A DNA stretch of 64,000 nt from Rosistilla carotiformis (GCF_007753095.1 NZ_CP036348.1:4092001-4156000), one strand, 5' to 3'. Positions 37,373 to 45,947 are shown, counted from the stretch's first letter. The notes: generated by a model from the sequence alone, not told the origin. Numbers and translations: made by a program.

Positions 37373-37987
37373 ATGCAAGTCAAAGACGCCATTTTCAACC
37401 GCCGAGCCATCAAGCACTTCGACGCCGACCACAAAATGACGGCTGCCGAGGAAAAAGAACTGCTTGAAACTACCATCCAGGCTCCAACCAGCTTCAACAT
37501 CCAGCACTGGCGGTTCGTCATCCTGCGTGATCCCGAGCTGCGAGCGAAGATCCGTAAAGACTTTGGCAACGACCAAGCCCAGATGACCGATGCCTCGCTG
37601 CTGGTCCTGTTCACTGCCGACATGAAAGCGTGGCAGAAAGAGCCGTCGCGCTACTTTGCGAACGCGCCAAAGGAAGTGGCCGAAATGTTGGTCAACTGGA
37701 TGGGGCCATTCCACGAAGGCCGCGAGTGGCTGCAGCGTGACGAAGCCCAACGCTCGATCGGTCTGGCGATGCAAACCATGATGTTGGCCGCCCAAGGCAT
37801 GGGCTACCAATCCTGCCCGATGATCGGCTTCGACATCGAAGAAGTCGCCAAGCTCATCAATCTTCCGGATGATCACGTCATGGGACCAATGGTTGCGATC
37901 GGCAAAGGCACCAAAGAAGCCTGGCCAAAGCCTGGCCAACTCCCGCTCGACGAAGTCGTCGTTGAAAACGGTTTCAGAACGCCATAA
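37373..37987 (+). CDS. Nitroreductase-family flavoenzyme
   Basis: This 204-aa FMN-dependent nitroreductase-family protein starts MQVKDAIFNRRAIKHFD, where the R-R-x-x-x-x-F motif contacts FMN phosphate. It continues with APTSFNIQHWRFVIL and IGLAMQTMMLAAQGMGYQSCPMIGFD, and ends with VAIGKGTKEAWPKPGQLPLDEVV. Members reduce nitroaromatics, quinones or flavins with NAD(P)H. It is cytosolic and stands alone after the tRNA terminator, within about 5 kb of two quinone-oxidoreductase genes. The physiological substrate is unknown. Confidence 0.9.
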   Translation: MQVKDAIFNRRAIKHFDADHKMTAAEEKELLETTIQAPTSFNIQHWRFVILRDPELRAKIRKDFGNDQAQMTDASLLVLFTADMKAWQKEPSRYFANAPKEVAEMLVNWMGPFHEGREWLQRDEAQRSIGLAMQTMMLAAQGMGYQSCPMIGFDIEEVAKLINLPDDHVMGPMVAIGKGTKEAWPKPGQLPLDEVVVENGFRTP

Positions 37988-38042
37988 GAATGCGGGACAT
38001 TTTTGAGGACGGCTGCTTCAACCGAGCATGACGCAAGTGAAA

Positions 38043-39269
38043 TCATGCTCGTGACTTCTCAAAATCTTCCATTGCATCAACATCGCCATGGTCATCCAGT
38101 GGATAAATAGCGAAATCAGAATCAATCCATTTTTCGCCACTAAGTTGTGACTGCAGATCGCGGCACACCTTCCAAAGCAATTCACGAAATGGCTGTGGTG
38201 CATCAACATCCCGGAACTCGGGCAAAGCGTCCACTGCGATTAGCAGGCGATTTGTTAGGGTTCGCAGTGTTTGGCCGGTTCGCTTTTCAGGAGGCCAAAC
38301 TGCTTCGACGGGGAATGCTTCGATGTCGAATCGGTCCGCGTCGGACTCCAAATTCGACCGACATGCCACTGAGGTCGGTAAGCCGCAATGGGCATGCTCG
38401 GCGGAATAGATCAGTGCGACGCGATGAAGTGGATGTGCTTTCTTTGCCTTCTTAAGCGTCGCGGCAATCTGCTTGACAAGTAGTGGTTGTAACTCCAGCG
38501 ATACCGACTCGATCGTGTCGTTGGTATTTCGAGTGTAAACCGTCGACGAACGGGATTTGTGCGTTGCCTCGCTTTGCACGCTTTGTAGGATCCCAAGTTT
38601 GTCGTAGGCATAGGTCAAAATCTCTTGGGATGGCATGAATTCGCGAAGTTCCGGCGTGACTATCCGGAATCGTGCGGCATTCACTTCCGGGGAATCATCC
38701 TTCGCCCAGTTTGGCAATTCTCCATTGTGTTCAAATGACTGGCGAAATGAGGCTACGATCCGATCATCGTTCCACTGAAACATTTCGATTGTCAGATGGT
38801 CAGACTCGGCAGGCGAATATTTGTAGGTACTGATAATTCGCTGGCGTTCGTCCAAATTACACCGCGTAAACCGAGGACGCTCCGGGTTCACGGTGTAAGC
38901 ATCTTCGTCTGATTTGTGAGCTGTTGTAATGTCATGAAAGGTGTCCGAGTACATGACCAGAAAGCTGTACCATTCACGCTGGGCTATCACAATTCGATGG
39001 TCTTGGTCGAATCCATGTTTTACTTGTCGATAAACTTGCTTCGGTGCGGGACCAAACAATGTTTTGCGGTCCTTCCAATAACCGTCCGATTCACTCGTAT
39101 CGATGGACCAGTTGAGCGGATGATTAGGGATTAGTAATTGGTCATCCGTATATTGCCACTGAGTAACGCTCGCTTCGATTTCTTGTCGAATGGTGTCGAT
39201 TCCGTCACGAATACCAATCCAATCTGATTGAAGTTGCTTCCAGACTTCGGTGGGATTATCGATAAACAT
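38043..39269 (-). CDS. Hypothetical protein, unknown family
   Basis: The ATG at 39269 (MFIDNPTEVWKQLQSDWIGI) gives 408 residues; upstream codons look non-coding. No signal peptide, TM helix or recognisable domain is visible. The protein is rich in charged and aromatic residues, with a segment LQPLLVKQIAATLKKAKKAH and then HRVALIYSAEHAHCGLPT. The base composition of this gene and its upstream region is visibly more A+T-rich than its neighbours, which suggests horizontal acquisition. I cannot assign a function. Confidence 0.6.
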   Translation of the reverse strand: MFIDNPTEVWKQLQSDWIGIRDGIDTIRQEIEASVTQWQYTDDQLLIPNHPLNWSIDTSESDGYWKDRKTLFGPAPKQVYRQVKHGFDQDHRIVIAQREWYSFLVMYSDTFHDITTAHKSDEDAYTVNPERPRFTRCNLDERQRIISTYKYSPAESDHLTIEMFQWNDDRIVASFRQSFEHNGELPNWAKDDSPEVNAARFRIVTPELREFMPSQEILTYAYDKLGILQSVQSEATHKSRSSTVYTRNTNDTIESVSLELQPLLVKQIAATLKKAKKAHPLHRVALIYSAEHAHCGLPTSVACRSNLESDADRFDIEAFPVEAVWPPEKRTGQTLRTLTNRLLIAVDALPEFRDVDAPQPFRELLWKVCRDLQSQLSGEKWIDSDFAIYPLDDHGDVDAMEDFEKSRA

Positions 39270-39791
39270 TTTGTCGTTTTTCTGGTGATCCGTGTTTGTG
39301 TTCGCTGCGTTGCCACACGACTCGATGTTGGCTAGAGAATTATAAGCGAATCGAAATGTCGAGAAGCGGTTGGTACGTACCGAATACGTTCGCCGTTTAC
39401 GCAAAAAATGGTTAACCCTATCGAGTTCCCTCCTACATAATCCTGAGGGCGATCGCCGTTTTGTTCGGGTCGCTAGGGATTGGTTTTAGGAGCAAGGGTT
39501 AAATGGCGCCCGACTATAGCCAGCCCGCGGTTCAAGTGAGAGAGTGGCGAAATTGCTGGAGTTGGTGACGCTTCGGGTCAAACGCGGCGAAATTTCAGAG
39601 AATTTGGAAAGCTCTCGTGAGTTTGAGGAAACGGGACTTGCGATCTCTCCGCCGTCAGTACTCACTCTTTCTCCCGGTGACTGTTTTGCTGGCGGGCAAG
39701 ACGGTCCGCGATGAAGTCTCGAACAGTAATCCACCGTCATTCTTACGCGTCTTTCGTGCCAAATGTAATATTCTTCGTTTGCAACGTGTTG
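39270..39791. other. A+T-richer intergenic region, nothing recognised
   Basis: This 522-bp stretch continues the lower-GC composition of the gene at 38043. Short frames on both strands have no support. No inverted repeats or tRNA remnants were seen. Confidence 0.5.
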
Positions 39792-40760
39792 CTATACCGG
39801 CTTGTGAAGCTTGGTGACTTCAGCCTCAAGGTAGTCTGCTAACGGCAGTTGTCCGAACCAGTCCTGGACCTCGGCAGCGTCGGTTGCACGCAACGTCATG
39901 AAGACTCGCGGATTCGGATCGTCCATTTCCGAACGAGCAAACTCGAGCAACCGTCCATCGCGTCGCCATACGTCGATCATTTGGTGTTCGGCGGGTACCA
40001 GTCGATGAAATTCCTCGTCGAAGGGTTTGACGAATCGAACGACCACCTGAAATCGGTTTTTCGTATCGACGCTAGAGCCAGGAAAATCCGCAAGGGGCGG
40101 GAGCGTCAACAGAGCTTCATCGAAAAGCGACTCCATCCTTCGATCAAGTTCCTGCAATTGCTCTCGGCGGCCCGCATCGCCGATGTGAGCGGGTGACCAG
40201 GCAACGAAGGGATCCAGCGGACGAAACCCGTTGAACCAAAAAATGCCATGCTGAATAGGTGCCAAAATTCGATCGAGTGCTGGGTTCACTCCCCAGCCAC
40301 CATACGTCGCTTCCCCTCCGCCGGTCGTCATAAGAACGAGACCGCGCTTGATGCCCCCGCCAATGCCGCCTTCGAACAACTTGGGACCTCCGTAAATTCG
40401 CCCAGCTGCCAAAACGCGGTCGGCCCAACCTTTCAAGATGGCAGGCATCCCAAACCACCAAAGTGGAAAGCTGAAGATGACTGCGTCGGCAGTTTCGAGC
40501 TTTTGCATTTCAGCTTCCACGTCAGGAGCGAACCCATCGTTTTCGGTTGCGTGAACTTCTTCGGCCTGTTGCTTGAGATAACCGGAGTCCTTGGTCGTCG
40601 TGAAGTTACGACGGTCCGAGACGGGATCAAATTTCAACGCGTACAGATCGCTGAAGGTGACTTCGTGACCGAGCGAAAGAAGTTTCTCCTCAGCGCGTTT
40701 TGCAAGCGACGACGAAAAACTTTGTGGCTCATGGTGAGCGTGAACAATGAGTACTTTCAT
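39792..40760 (-). CDS. NAD(P)H quinone reductase (flavodoxin fold) with C-terminal YCII-like domain
   Basis: The ATG at 40760 (MKVLIVHAHHEPQSFSSSLA) begins a flavodoxin-like NQO/KefF-type domain (about 1-200), with FSFPLWWFGMPAILKGWADR and LMTTGGGEATYGGWG as flavin/quinone-site segments. Residues about 225-322 add a second domain (NRFQVVVRFVKPFDEEFHRL, VFMTLRATDAAEVQDWFGQL) resembling YCII/muconolactone-isomerase-like ferredoxin folds. The protein has 322 residues; stand-alone quinone reductases are about 190-270. It probably reduces quinones or other electrophiles. It lies on the same strand as the downstream quinone oxidoreductase gene. Confidence 0.83.
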   Translation of the reverse strand: MKVLIVHAHHEPQSFSSSLAKRAEEKLLSLGHEVTFSDLYALKFDPVSDRRNFTTTKDSGYLKQQAEEVHATENDGFAPDVEAEMQKLETADAVIFSFPLWWFGMPAILKGWADRVLAAGRIYGGPKLFEGGIGGGIKRGLVLMTTGGGEATYGGWGVNPALDRILAPIQHGIFWFNGFRPLDPFVAWSPAHIGDAGRREQLQELDRRMESLFDEALLTLPPLADFPGSSVDTKNRFQVVVRFVKPFDEEFHRLVPAEHQMIDVWRRDGRLLEFARSEMDDPNPRVFMTLRATDAAEVQDWFGQLPLADYLEAEVTKLHKPV

Positions 40761-40998
40761 AGGGAATCTCGATAGATCTGGGCAAGACGGCAGATTGAAT
40801 ATCAGTGAAAGAAAATGAACGGGCCAGCGTGTGGCCGTTCCTTCCCGCGGACGATTGGCTCGGGGCAAATGCTCTGCGCAAACACTCAGCCTCGCTGGTG
40901 CATGTCGATGCCGGTCAGGGTTCCCCCTTTTCGGTCATTGACTTGGTTACACGTTTCTTGTGGGACGATTAAGCTTTGGCACGGGAAAGGATCATTGG

Positions 40999-41985
40999 TT
41001 AAACCTCAACGACCACTTTTCCCATCGCTTTCCCACTCTCTAAACGGGCATACGCTTGTCCGACTTGTTCGAGCGAAAATTGTTCTTCATCCAGAACAGG
41101 CTTGAGGCCTCCCGTCTCGCATATCTGTGTCAAGTCGCGGAGGATTTCGGCGTGTTGTTCTCGGCGGAAGTTGTGCAGCATCGGAATCAGCATGAACACG
41201 ACGTGCAACGACAAGCCCTTGAAGTGAGCCGGGGTTAAATCGAGCTCGCACATCGAGACAGTTGTTGCGACATGACCGTTGAGTGCCGCGGATTCAAACG
41301 AGTTCGTCAAGTTTCCACCACCCACCGAGTCGAATACGACGTCAAAACCAGCGCCGCCGGTATGCTTGGCAACGTACTGTTCCACCGATTCGCTTTTGTA
41401 GTTGATGCCCGTTGCACCCAGTTGTTCGATCAGCGCGAGTTGTTTCTCGCCGCCACCGGTCGAGTAGACTTCGGCGCCCCAATGTTTTGCCAGTTGCAGC
41501 GCGACATGGCCGACTCCGCCCGAGCCGCCATGGACAAGAACTTTCTGGCCTTGTTGGATGCCTGCGCGTTTCAAGCCTTCATAAGCGGTGATCGCGACCA
41601 ACGGCAATGCCGCGGCTTCTCGCATCGACAGGTTCTTCGCCTTGTGAGCAATCAAGTTGCTGTCGGCCACGATGTAGTCCGCTAACGTGCCGGGCAAATC
41701 GGCCAACCCGCCGGCACATCCATAGACTTCATCGCCCACAGAATAACCTTCCACCCCTTCGCCGACGGCCTCCACCGTTCCGGCAAAATCCATCCCAAGC
41801 AGCGCGGGCGTGTCGGGCGATAGAGGCAAATCCTTTCCCATCCTGCGAATCATCGTGTCGACCGTATTCACGCTCGACGCGGCGATCTTGACCAACGCGT
41901 GGCCAGCCTTCACTTCGGGTTTCGCAACATCCGCCGCTTCGAACGTCGCGTTTTCGCCATAGCCGTTGATAAGCATCGCTTTCAT
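40999..41985 (-). CDS. Quinone oxidoreductase-type MDR alcohol dehydrogenase
   Basis: This 328-aa medium-chain dehydrogenase/reductase has an N-terminal GroES-like domain (GMDFAGTVEAVGEGVEGYSVGDEVYG) and a Rossmann domain with VLVHGGSGGVGHVALQLAK, the NADPH-binding A-x-x-G-x-V-G pattern. It lacks the catalytic and structural zinc Cys clusters of classic alcohol dehydrogenases, so it fits the zinc-independent quinone oxidoreductase (QOR) branch. It is divergent from an HxlR regulator 228 bp away, which likely controls it. Confidence 0.88.
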   Translation of the reverse strand: MKAMLINGYGENATFEAADVAKPEVKAGHALVKIAASSVNTVDTMIRRMGKDLPLSPDTPALLGMDFAGTVEAVGEGVEGYSVGDEVYGCAGGLADLPGTLADYIVADSNLIAHKAKNLSMREAAALPLVAITAYEGLKRAGIQQGQKVLVHGGSGGVGHVALQLAKHWGAEVYSTGGGEKQLALIEQLGATGINYKSESVEQYVAKHTGGAGFDVVFDSVGGGNLTNSFESAALNGHVATTVSMCELDLTPAHFKGLSLHVVFMLIPMLHNFRREQHAEILRDLTQICETGGLKPVLDEEQFSLEQVGQAYARLESGKAMGKVVVEV

Positions 41986-42005
41986 TTTTACTTTTCCTGT
42001 TGTAG

Positions 42006-42120
42006 GTAGTGGACGAGGTCACGAGTCCCTTCTCTTTTCACAGCAACCGGACGTAGTGGACGAGGTCACGAGTCCCTTTCGCTCCGGGCCAGAAAAAGGA
42101 CTCGTAACCTCGTCCACTAC
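42006..42120. repeat. Palindromic repeat: two direct copies and one inverted copy
   Basis: A 26-bp unit beginning GTAGTGGACGAGGTCACGAG is present at 42006-42031 and 42053-42078, and its near-perfect inverse ends at 42120 (TAACCTCGTCCACTAC). The second copy and the inverse can form a long hairpin with a roughly 14-bp plus 8-bp stem. This is the form of a REP or miniature inverted-repeat element. It sits in the divergent promoter region of the QOR and HxlR genes. Confidence 0.8.
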
Positions 42121-42213
42121 CAATGCCTCTATTTCCCTTTTGCCATCACGATGCCAATAATACGAGTACGACTTCACAAACAAGTACACACATTCCGGAC
42201 ACGTAGGCACAAA

Positions 42214-42603
42214 ATGGATACCACTAACAAGCCCCGACACACCAGTTACGTGTTGCCCGCCTGCCCTGTTGAAGCGACGCTGGAACTGATTGGAGGCAAA
42301 TGGAAAGGGATCGTACTTTTCTATTTGCTCGACGGCCGGCTTCGTTTCAGTGAACTCAAGCGGAAGATCGGTTGCGTCACCCAGCGGATGTTGACCAAGC
42401 AGCTTCGCGAACTCGAAGCCAGCGGTTTGGTTAACCGAATCGTCTATGCCGAAGTGCCGCCGCGAGTTGAATACGAACTGACCGAAGATGGCAAGTCGCT
42501 GCAACCCATCTTGGAATTGCTGAAGAAATGGGGTGAAGAGCACGCAATGGATCTAATTTCTGAACGTCAGAAGTCAGCGGTCGTTGCACAACGAACCGAA
42601 TGA
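42214..42603 (+). CDS. HxlR-family transcriptional regulator
   Basis: This 129-aa winged-helix regulator has the HxlR core: C17[14 protein letters not shown], [20 protein letters not shown] and [19 protein letters not shown]. The ATG at 42214 (MDTTNKPRH) fits; earlier in-frame codons are non-coding. Cys17 corresponds to the conserved N-terminal Cys of YodB/CatR, which senses quinones and diamide in Bacillus. It is divergent from the QOR gene, so quinone-responsive repression of the oxidoreductases nearby is the likely role. Confidence 0.88.
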   Translation: MDTTNKPRHTSYVLPACPVEATLELIGGKWKGIVLFYLLDGRLRFSELKRKIGCVTQRMLTKQLRELEASGLVNRIVYAEVPPRVEYELTEDGKSLQPILELLKKWGEEHAMDLISERQKSAVVAQRTE

Positions 42604-42772
42604 TTTGGACGGTTGCCGCAACGCTGCGACTCTTCCAGTCCGTTGATGGGCTGTCCGTTTCGCACATCACCGCCCCGACTGGGTTCAAATCCACGTAGCC
42701 GCTGCATGCCAACAACGACGCCTCATCGGTCAGCAGGCTGGCTTTGTATCGGTCTTGAAAGCACCGTCCCAA
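42604..42772 (-). pseudogene. Fragment of REP-associated tyrosine (Y1) transposase
   Basis: The minus strand encodes FQDRYKASLLTDEASLLACSGYVDLNPVGAVMCETDSPSTDWKSR (given here only as a region). Its key features are a R/D-R-Y-K block, a long helix and the G-Y-V-D-L-N-P motif, which match the middle-to-C-terminal part of Transposase_17/RAYT proteins. Upstream (higher coordinates) no HUH or tyrosine region continues in frame, and downstream the frame enters the HxlR gene. It is a dead fragment. It lies about 500 bp from the palindromic repeat at 42006, the kind of element such transposases mobilise. Confidence 0.65.
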
Positions 42773-43023
42773 CGGTACGTCTTAGCGTCACTACGCATTG
42801 GCACATCAAACGCATCTACCAGGACGCGTCGGAATGACGACGGCGGTACCGCTCCAGCTTGATCGGGCTCCCGTGATCGAGCGAATCTCATCGTCCGTAG
42901 AACTGGTCTTCAAGGTTTGTGCTCAAATCGAGAGTTTTTATGCGAAACACGAACGGCTTAACGTGGTTGAATCGTAACTCTCCTTCGTGAAGTTCTTTGC
43001 CACATCAAACATTGGATAGAACA

Positions 43024-44346
43024 ATGCCGACAAATAGTTCCACTCATCTTCTTGCCGCTGTGCTTGCGCTCGCGACATTCGGATTCGGCTACAAGCCAAC
43101 TCTGGTTTCGGCCCAGTCGGATCGCCCGGGTGCAGGTCAAGCTGGACCGTTTGGCGGAGGCCAGGGCGAAGCAATGCGAGGCGGTCGCAGAGGCGGAGGG
43201 ATGCAAGGCAGGGGAAAAAGGAATGGTGGTCAAGCAGGAAGTCAGCAGCACGCGCCGTTGATCGAAGTCGGGCAACCGTTTCCAAACACTGTGACGTATG
43301 CAGACGATGGAGCGGAGATTATCGTTCCATCAGCAACCAGCGGAAGCTACACCGTGCTCGTACGCGGTTGCTTAACTTGTCCCATCTTTTGGCGAAGCTA
43401 TCACGAGACCGAAGCTGTCGCTCGCGACTATCAACCCAAAGGCGTCAAATTCTATTTCGTCTATGGTGCATTGGCACATCCTGAGAACAACGGATATGTG
43501 CAACCTTTCTCCCTCGACGAAAGGCTGATGCATGTGGCCGAAGCCAAAGAAAAATTGAAGACAACCGTGCCTTGGCTCGCGGACAACATGGACAACGAGA
43601 TGCGTTGGGCGATGGGAAACCTCCCCAATTCGGAATGCGTGCTCGATCCACAAGGCAAGGTGGTTTATTTCAACTCTTGGAGCGATTCAAAAACGCTTCG
43701 TGAATCACTGTCAAAGCTGGTTGGTCCGGTTGCAAATCCAACCCTCGCATCGGATTTGAACCTGCCAACAATTCAAAGAGAGCGGACCGATGCGGTACTT
43801 CCTCGCGTGCAGGTTTCAGAACAGCTCACCGGTGTCGTCGTGAAGGCGCACCCCAGCAGTGAACCACTCTACGCCAAACTGCGTTGCGAGGTGGCCCCCT
43901 CGGTGATCGAATCGGGGACCGGGCAAATCTATCTCGGGTTTCACCTCGATCCACTTTACGACACCCATTGGAATAATCTCGCAGATCCTCTGAAGTATGA
44001 GCTGACCGATTTCAATGGCGCGAAAATCACTCCCGCTAGCGGAGAAGCCCCGAGGGTATCACAAGAAACCGACACCGGCCCGCGTGAATTCCTGGTCGAA
44101 ATTGAGGGAGCGGACACCTCCAAACCGATTACACTCACGGCAACCTACTACGCCTGCAGCGACTCACCCGCGTTTTGCAAAGCGATCAAACAGTCGTATG
44201 AAATCACGCTTCAGAAAGACGACTTTGCCGGTGGCGTCAGTGGGCGTTCCTTCCGCTTTGGCAGTGGTGGACGAGGCAATCGAGGTGGCGGACGAGGAAT
44301 GGGGCGCGGCGGTGCATCCCCGATTGGCCAAGGGCCTCGCCGCTAG
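43024..44346 (+). CDS. Secreted thioredoxin-fold protein, iodothyronine-deiodinase-like
   Basis: The ATG at 43024 gives 440 residues with a signal peptide (HLLAAVLALATFGFGYKPTLVSA), then an Arg/Gly-rich stretch. Residues about 80-240 form a thioredoxin-fold domain with C116-L-T-C119-P and VKFYFVYGALAHPENNGYVQ. This pattern (G-x-x-T-(U/C)-P, then a FxxxYxxxAHP segment) is that of iodothyronine deiodinases, with Cys119 where animals have selenocysteine. The C-terminal part is an Ig/beta-type domain (about 255-410) and an Arg/Gly-rich tail. The substrate is unknown. The TAG stop is formed by target TA plus the first G of the IS that follows. Confidence 0.78.
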   Translation: MPTNSSTHLLAAVLALATFGFGYKPTLVSAQSDRPGAGQAGPFGGGQGEAMRGGRRGGGMQGRGKRNGGQAGSQQHAPLIEVGQPFPNTVTYADDGAEIIVPSATSGSYTVLVRGCLTCPIFWRSYHETEAVARDYQPKGVKFYFVYGALAHPENNGYVQPFSLDERLMHVAEAKEKLKTTVPWLADNMDNEMRWAMGNLPNSECVLDPQGKVVYFNSWSDSKTLRESLSKLVGPVANPTLASDLNLPTIQRERTDAVLPRVQVSEQLTGVVVKAHPSSEPLYAKLRCEVAPSVIESGTGQIYLGFHLDPLYDTHWNNLADPLKYELTDFNGAKITPASGEAPRVSQETDTGPREFLVEIEGADTSKPITLTATYYACSDSPAFCKAIKQSYEITLQKDDFAGGVSGRSFRFGSGGRGNRGGGRGMGRGGASPIGQGPRR

Positions 44347-45265
44347 GCACTGTCTATTAAAGCAGTTTGAGCACTCGCCGCATGGCGGCGAGTTGAACGA
44401 ATGCAAGGTACGAACAGGCAAGTTGATCGTATCGCGTCGCCACAGGGCGAGATTCTTTTAGCCAGCCGGTCAGTCGTTCGATGATATTGCAGCGGCGGTA
44501 AGCTTCGCGATCAAAATTCGCAACCCCGTGATTCGTGAGCCTTCGATCCGATGACCGGTTTGATCTGACGGTCGCGGATGAACTGGCGAATCGCGTTACT
44601 GCTGTATCCCTTGTCTCCTGCGATCACTTCAGGACGACTGTCGTAGCGATGACGACCTAGTTCACGGCTTGCGATGAGATTCTCAAGTTCCGTCGATTCG
44701 TGATGTTGACCGCCAGTCGCCGTGATCCCGAGCAACGTTCCCTCGCCATCGCTTCGCACATGAATTTTCGTCGAGTGTCCGGCTCGATAACGTCCCAAAG
44801 CCACGAATTCATCGTTCACTTCGCTCTGCGGATTCATTCCCGAAGCGCTGTGGTGAGCCCGAATGACGCTGCCGTCAACGCACCAAAGCGACCGATCAAT
44901 TTTCTCCAATGCGTCCAGTCGCTTTAGTAGTGTTTGATAAACACTGTCCCAGAGTCCCTCCTTGGTCCATCGCCGAAATCTCGCGTAGACGGTTTGCCAT
45001 CTCTCCAGTTGCTCAGGTAGATCTCGTCAGGGCCCCCGGTCTTCGTGACCCAGAGTATCCCATCTACTATTGTGCGATGGTTGCTCCACCGTCGCCCCGG
45101 CTTACCGGGTTGCTGCTTGGGTAGCAGATGACGGATTGCCTTGAACTCCCGATCTGTGAAACGATGGCGTGGCATTTCTCTTCCTCCTTGGAGCACTTTG
45201 GTAGGTACTCCGGGAAGTTGCCGAATGCGTTTCTGTTTGACCAGATCCGTTTGTTAAACCGTGCC
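44346..45265 (-). mobile_element. IS5-family (IS427-group) insertion sequence, decayed
   Basis: The element has imperfect terminal inverted repeats (left GGCACTGTCTATTAAAG, right inner reading GGCACGGTTTAACAAAC) and is 920 bp long. It is flanked by TA on both sides (44344-44345 and 45266-45267), leaving an intact-looking C-TA...TA-G context typical of CTAG-target IS427-group elements. It encodes one DDE transposase on the minus strand broken by two frameshifts. It interrupts the stop codon region of the deiodinase-like gene. Confidence 0.82.
44357..45175 (-). pseudogene. IS5-family DDE transposase, two frameshifts
   Basis: The N-terminal part (45175 to about 45020: MPRHRFTDREFKAIRHLLP, W-S-N-H-R-T-I-V-D-G-I-L-W) is a DUF4096-type head. 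After T-G-G-P the expected W-R-D-L-P is disrupted: the other frame reads stop-R-D-L-P-E. The middle (about 44915-44520) carries CVDGSVIRAHHSASG, then GDKGYSSNAIR and IKPVIG. A second shift at about 44520 moves to the frame FDREAYRRCNIIERLTGWLK, which ends at 44357. Some IS427-group elements use programmed frameshifting, but the second lesion and the stop make this a dead copy. Confidence 0.8.
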
Positions 45266-45414
45266 TAGTAGTGACTTCAAGTTCACCACCATTCAATTCG
45301 CGTGGGAAATCGTTACTCAGCCCGTTGCCCTTGGGCGAGGTAATGTCGAAAGTTGATGGGGCGTCCGTTGAGTGGGCGATATACGTTTGCTCTGACGGCG
45401 AATGGGGTTCCCAC

Positions 45415-45759
45415 CTACTTGCAGTCGTTGCAATGCCCCTGCAACAGAATCTGGGTGACTTCCCCAACCGCCTCGCTGGCACGCTGGCTTCGGGCGGTCA
45501 GCTCGACGTCGGACAGGCTAGAGACGGTGCCGCAGTCGACGCACAAAAAATGGGGGTGCCCGGTGTCGTGTTCGTCATTGGGATCGATGGCATCAAATCG
45601 CCACACGTGATCCCCGACTTGGGTTCGACGCACCAACTTCACCTCGGCCATGTCGTTGAGGCTGCGAAAGACTGTCGCTTTGTCGACGTTTACGTCCGCA
45701 ATCCCTTCGACGACTGCGGAATGGGTCAGCGGTTGAGAGGACCGGCGAAGCAGTTGCAA
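45415..45759 (-). CDS. Fur-family regulator (Zur-like), N-terminus apparently frameshifted
   Basis: Residues match the Fur fold: a recognition helix region with TVFRSLNDM, a metal/His-rich HDTGHPHFLCVDCG and two C-x-x-C pairs (CVDC and CNDC at the end) for structural zinc. A TTG at 45759 gives 114 residues and would lack the first helices. The preceding codons in this frame (VRDAGLRATPARIATLQLLR) are clearly Fur-like but have no start. An ATG at 45842 in another frame gives a plausible N-terminus (MSQHDESLDLVK). A short indel near 45800 would join them. Next to COG0523 and transporter genes, Zur is the best guess. Confidence 0.72.
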   Translation of the reverse strand: MQLLRRSSQPLTHSAVVEGIADVNVDKATVFRSLNDMAEVKLVRRTQVGDHVWRFDAIDPNDEHDTGHPHFLCVDCGTVSSLSDVELTARSQRASEAVGEVTQILLQGHCNDCK

Positions 45760-45932
45760 AGTGGCAATCCGCGCCGGCGTGGCTCGCAGCCCCGCATCGC
45801 GAACCGCTTGACCAAGTCAAGCGATTCATCGTGTTGGCTCATGAAAATTCCTTAGAGTCTTCCACCTTAAGGTTTCGCAACGGTTTTGCACGTGCGAAAT
45901 CGATGGCGATTCAAGGAGCCAAACATATCGTT

Positions 45933-45947
45933 TGCAATTCGATTGCA
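45933..45947. promoter_or_regulatory. Candidate operator TGCAAT-N3-ATTGCA
   Basis: A perfect 6-3-6 inverted repeat lies about 91 bp upstream of the ATG at 45842 of the Fur-like gene. An autoregulatory site is plausible. No Zur consensus for this phylum is known to me, so this is positional inference. Confidence 0.4.

Noticed and set aside
43360-43400. Selenocysteine codon in the deiodinase-like gene
   Set aside because: The active-site position is encoded by a normal Cys codon; no in-frame TGA or SECIS is needed.
44924-45196. Programmed -1 frameshift as a full explanation for the split IS transposase
   Set aside because: A second independent frame change near 44520 and a stop at the expected W-R-D-L-P position point to decay.
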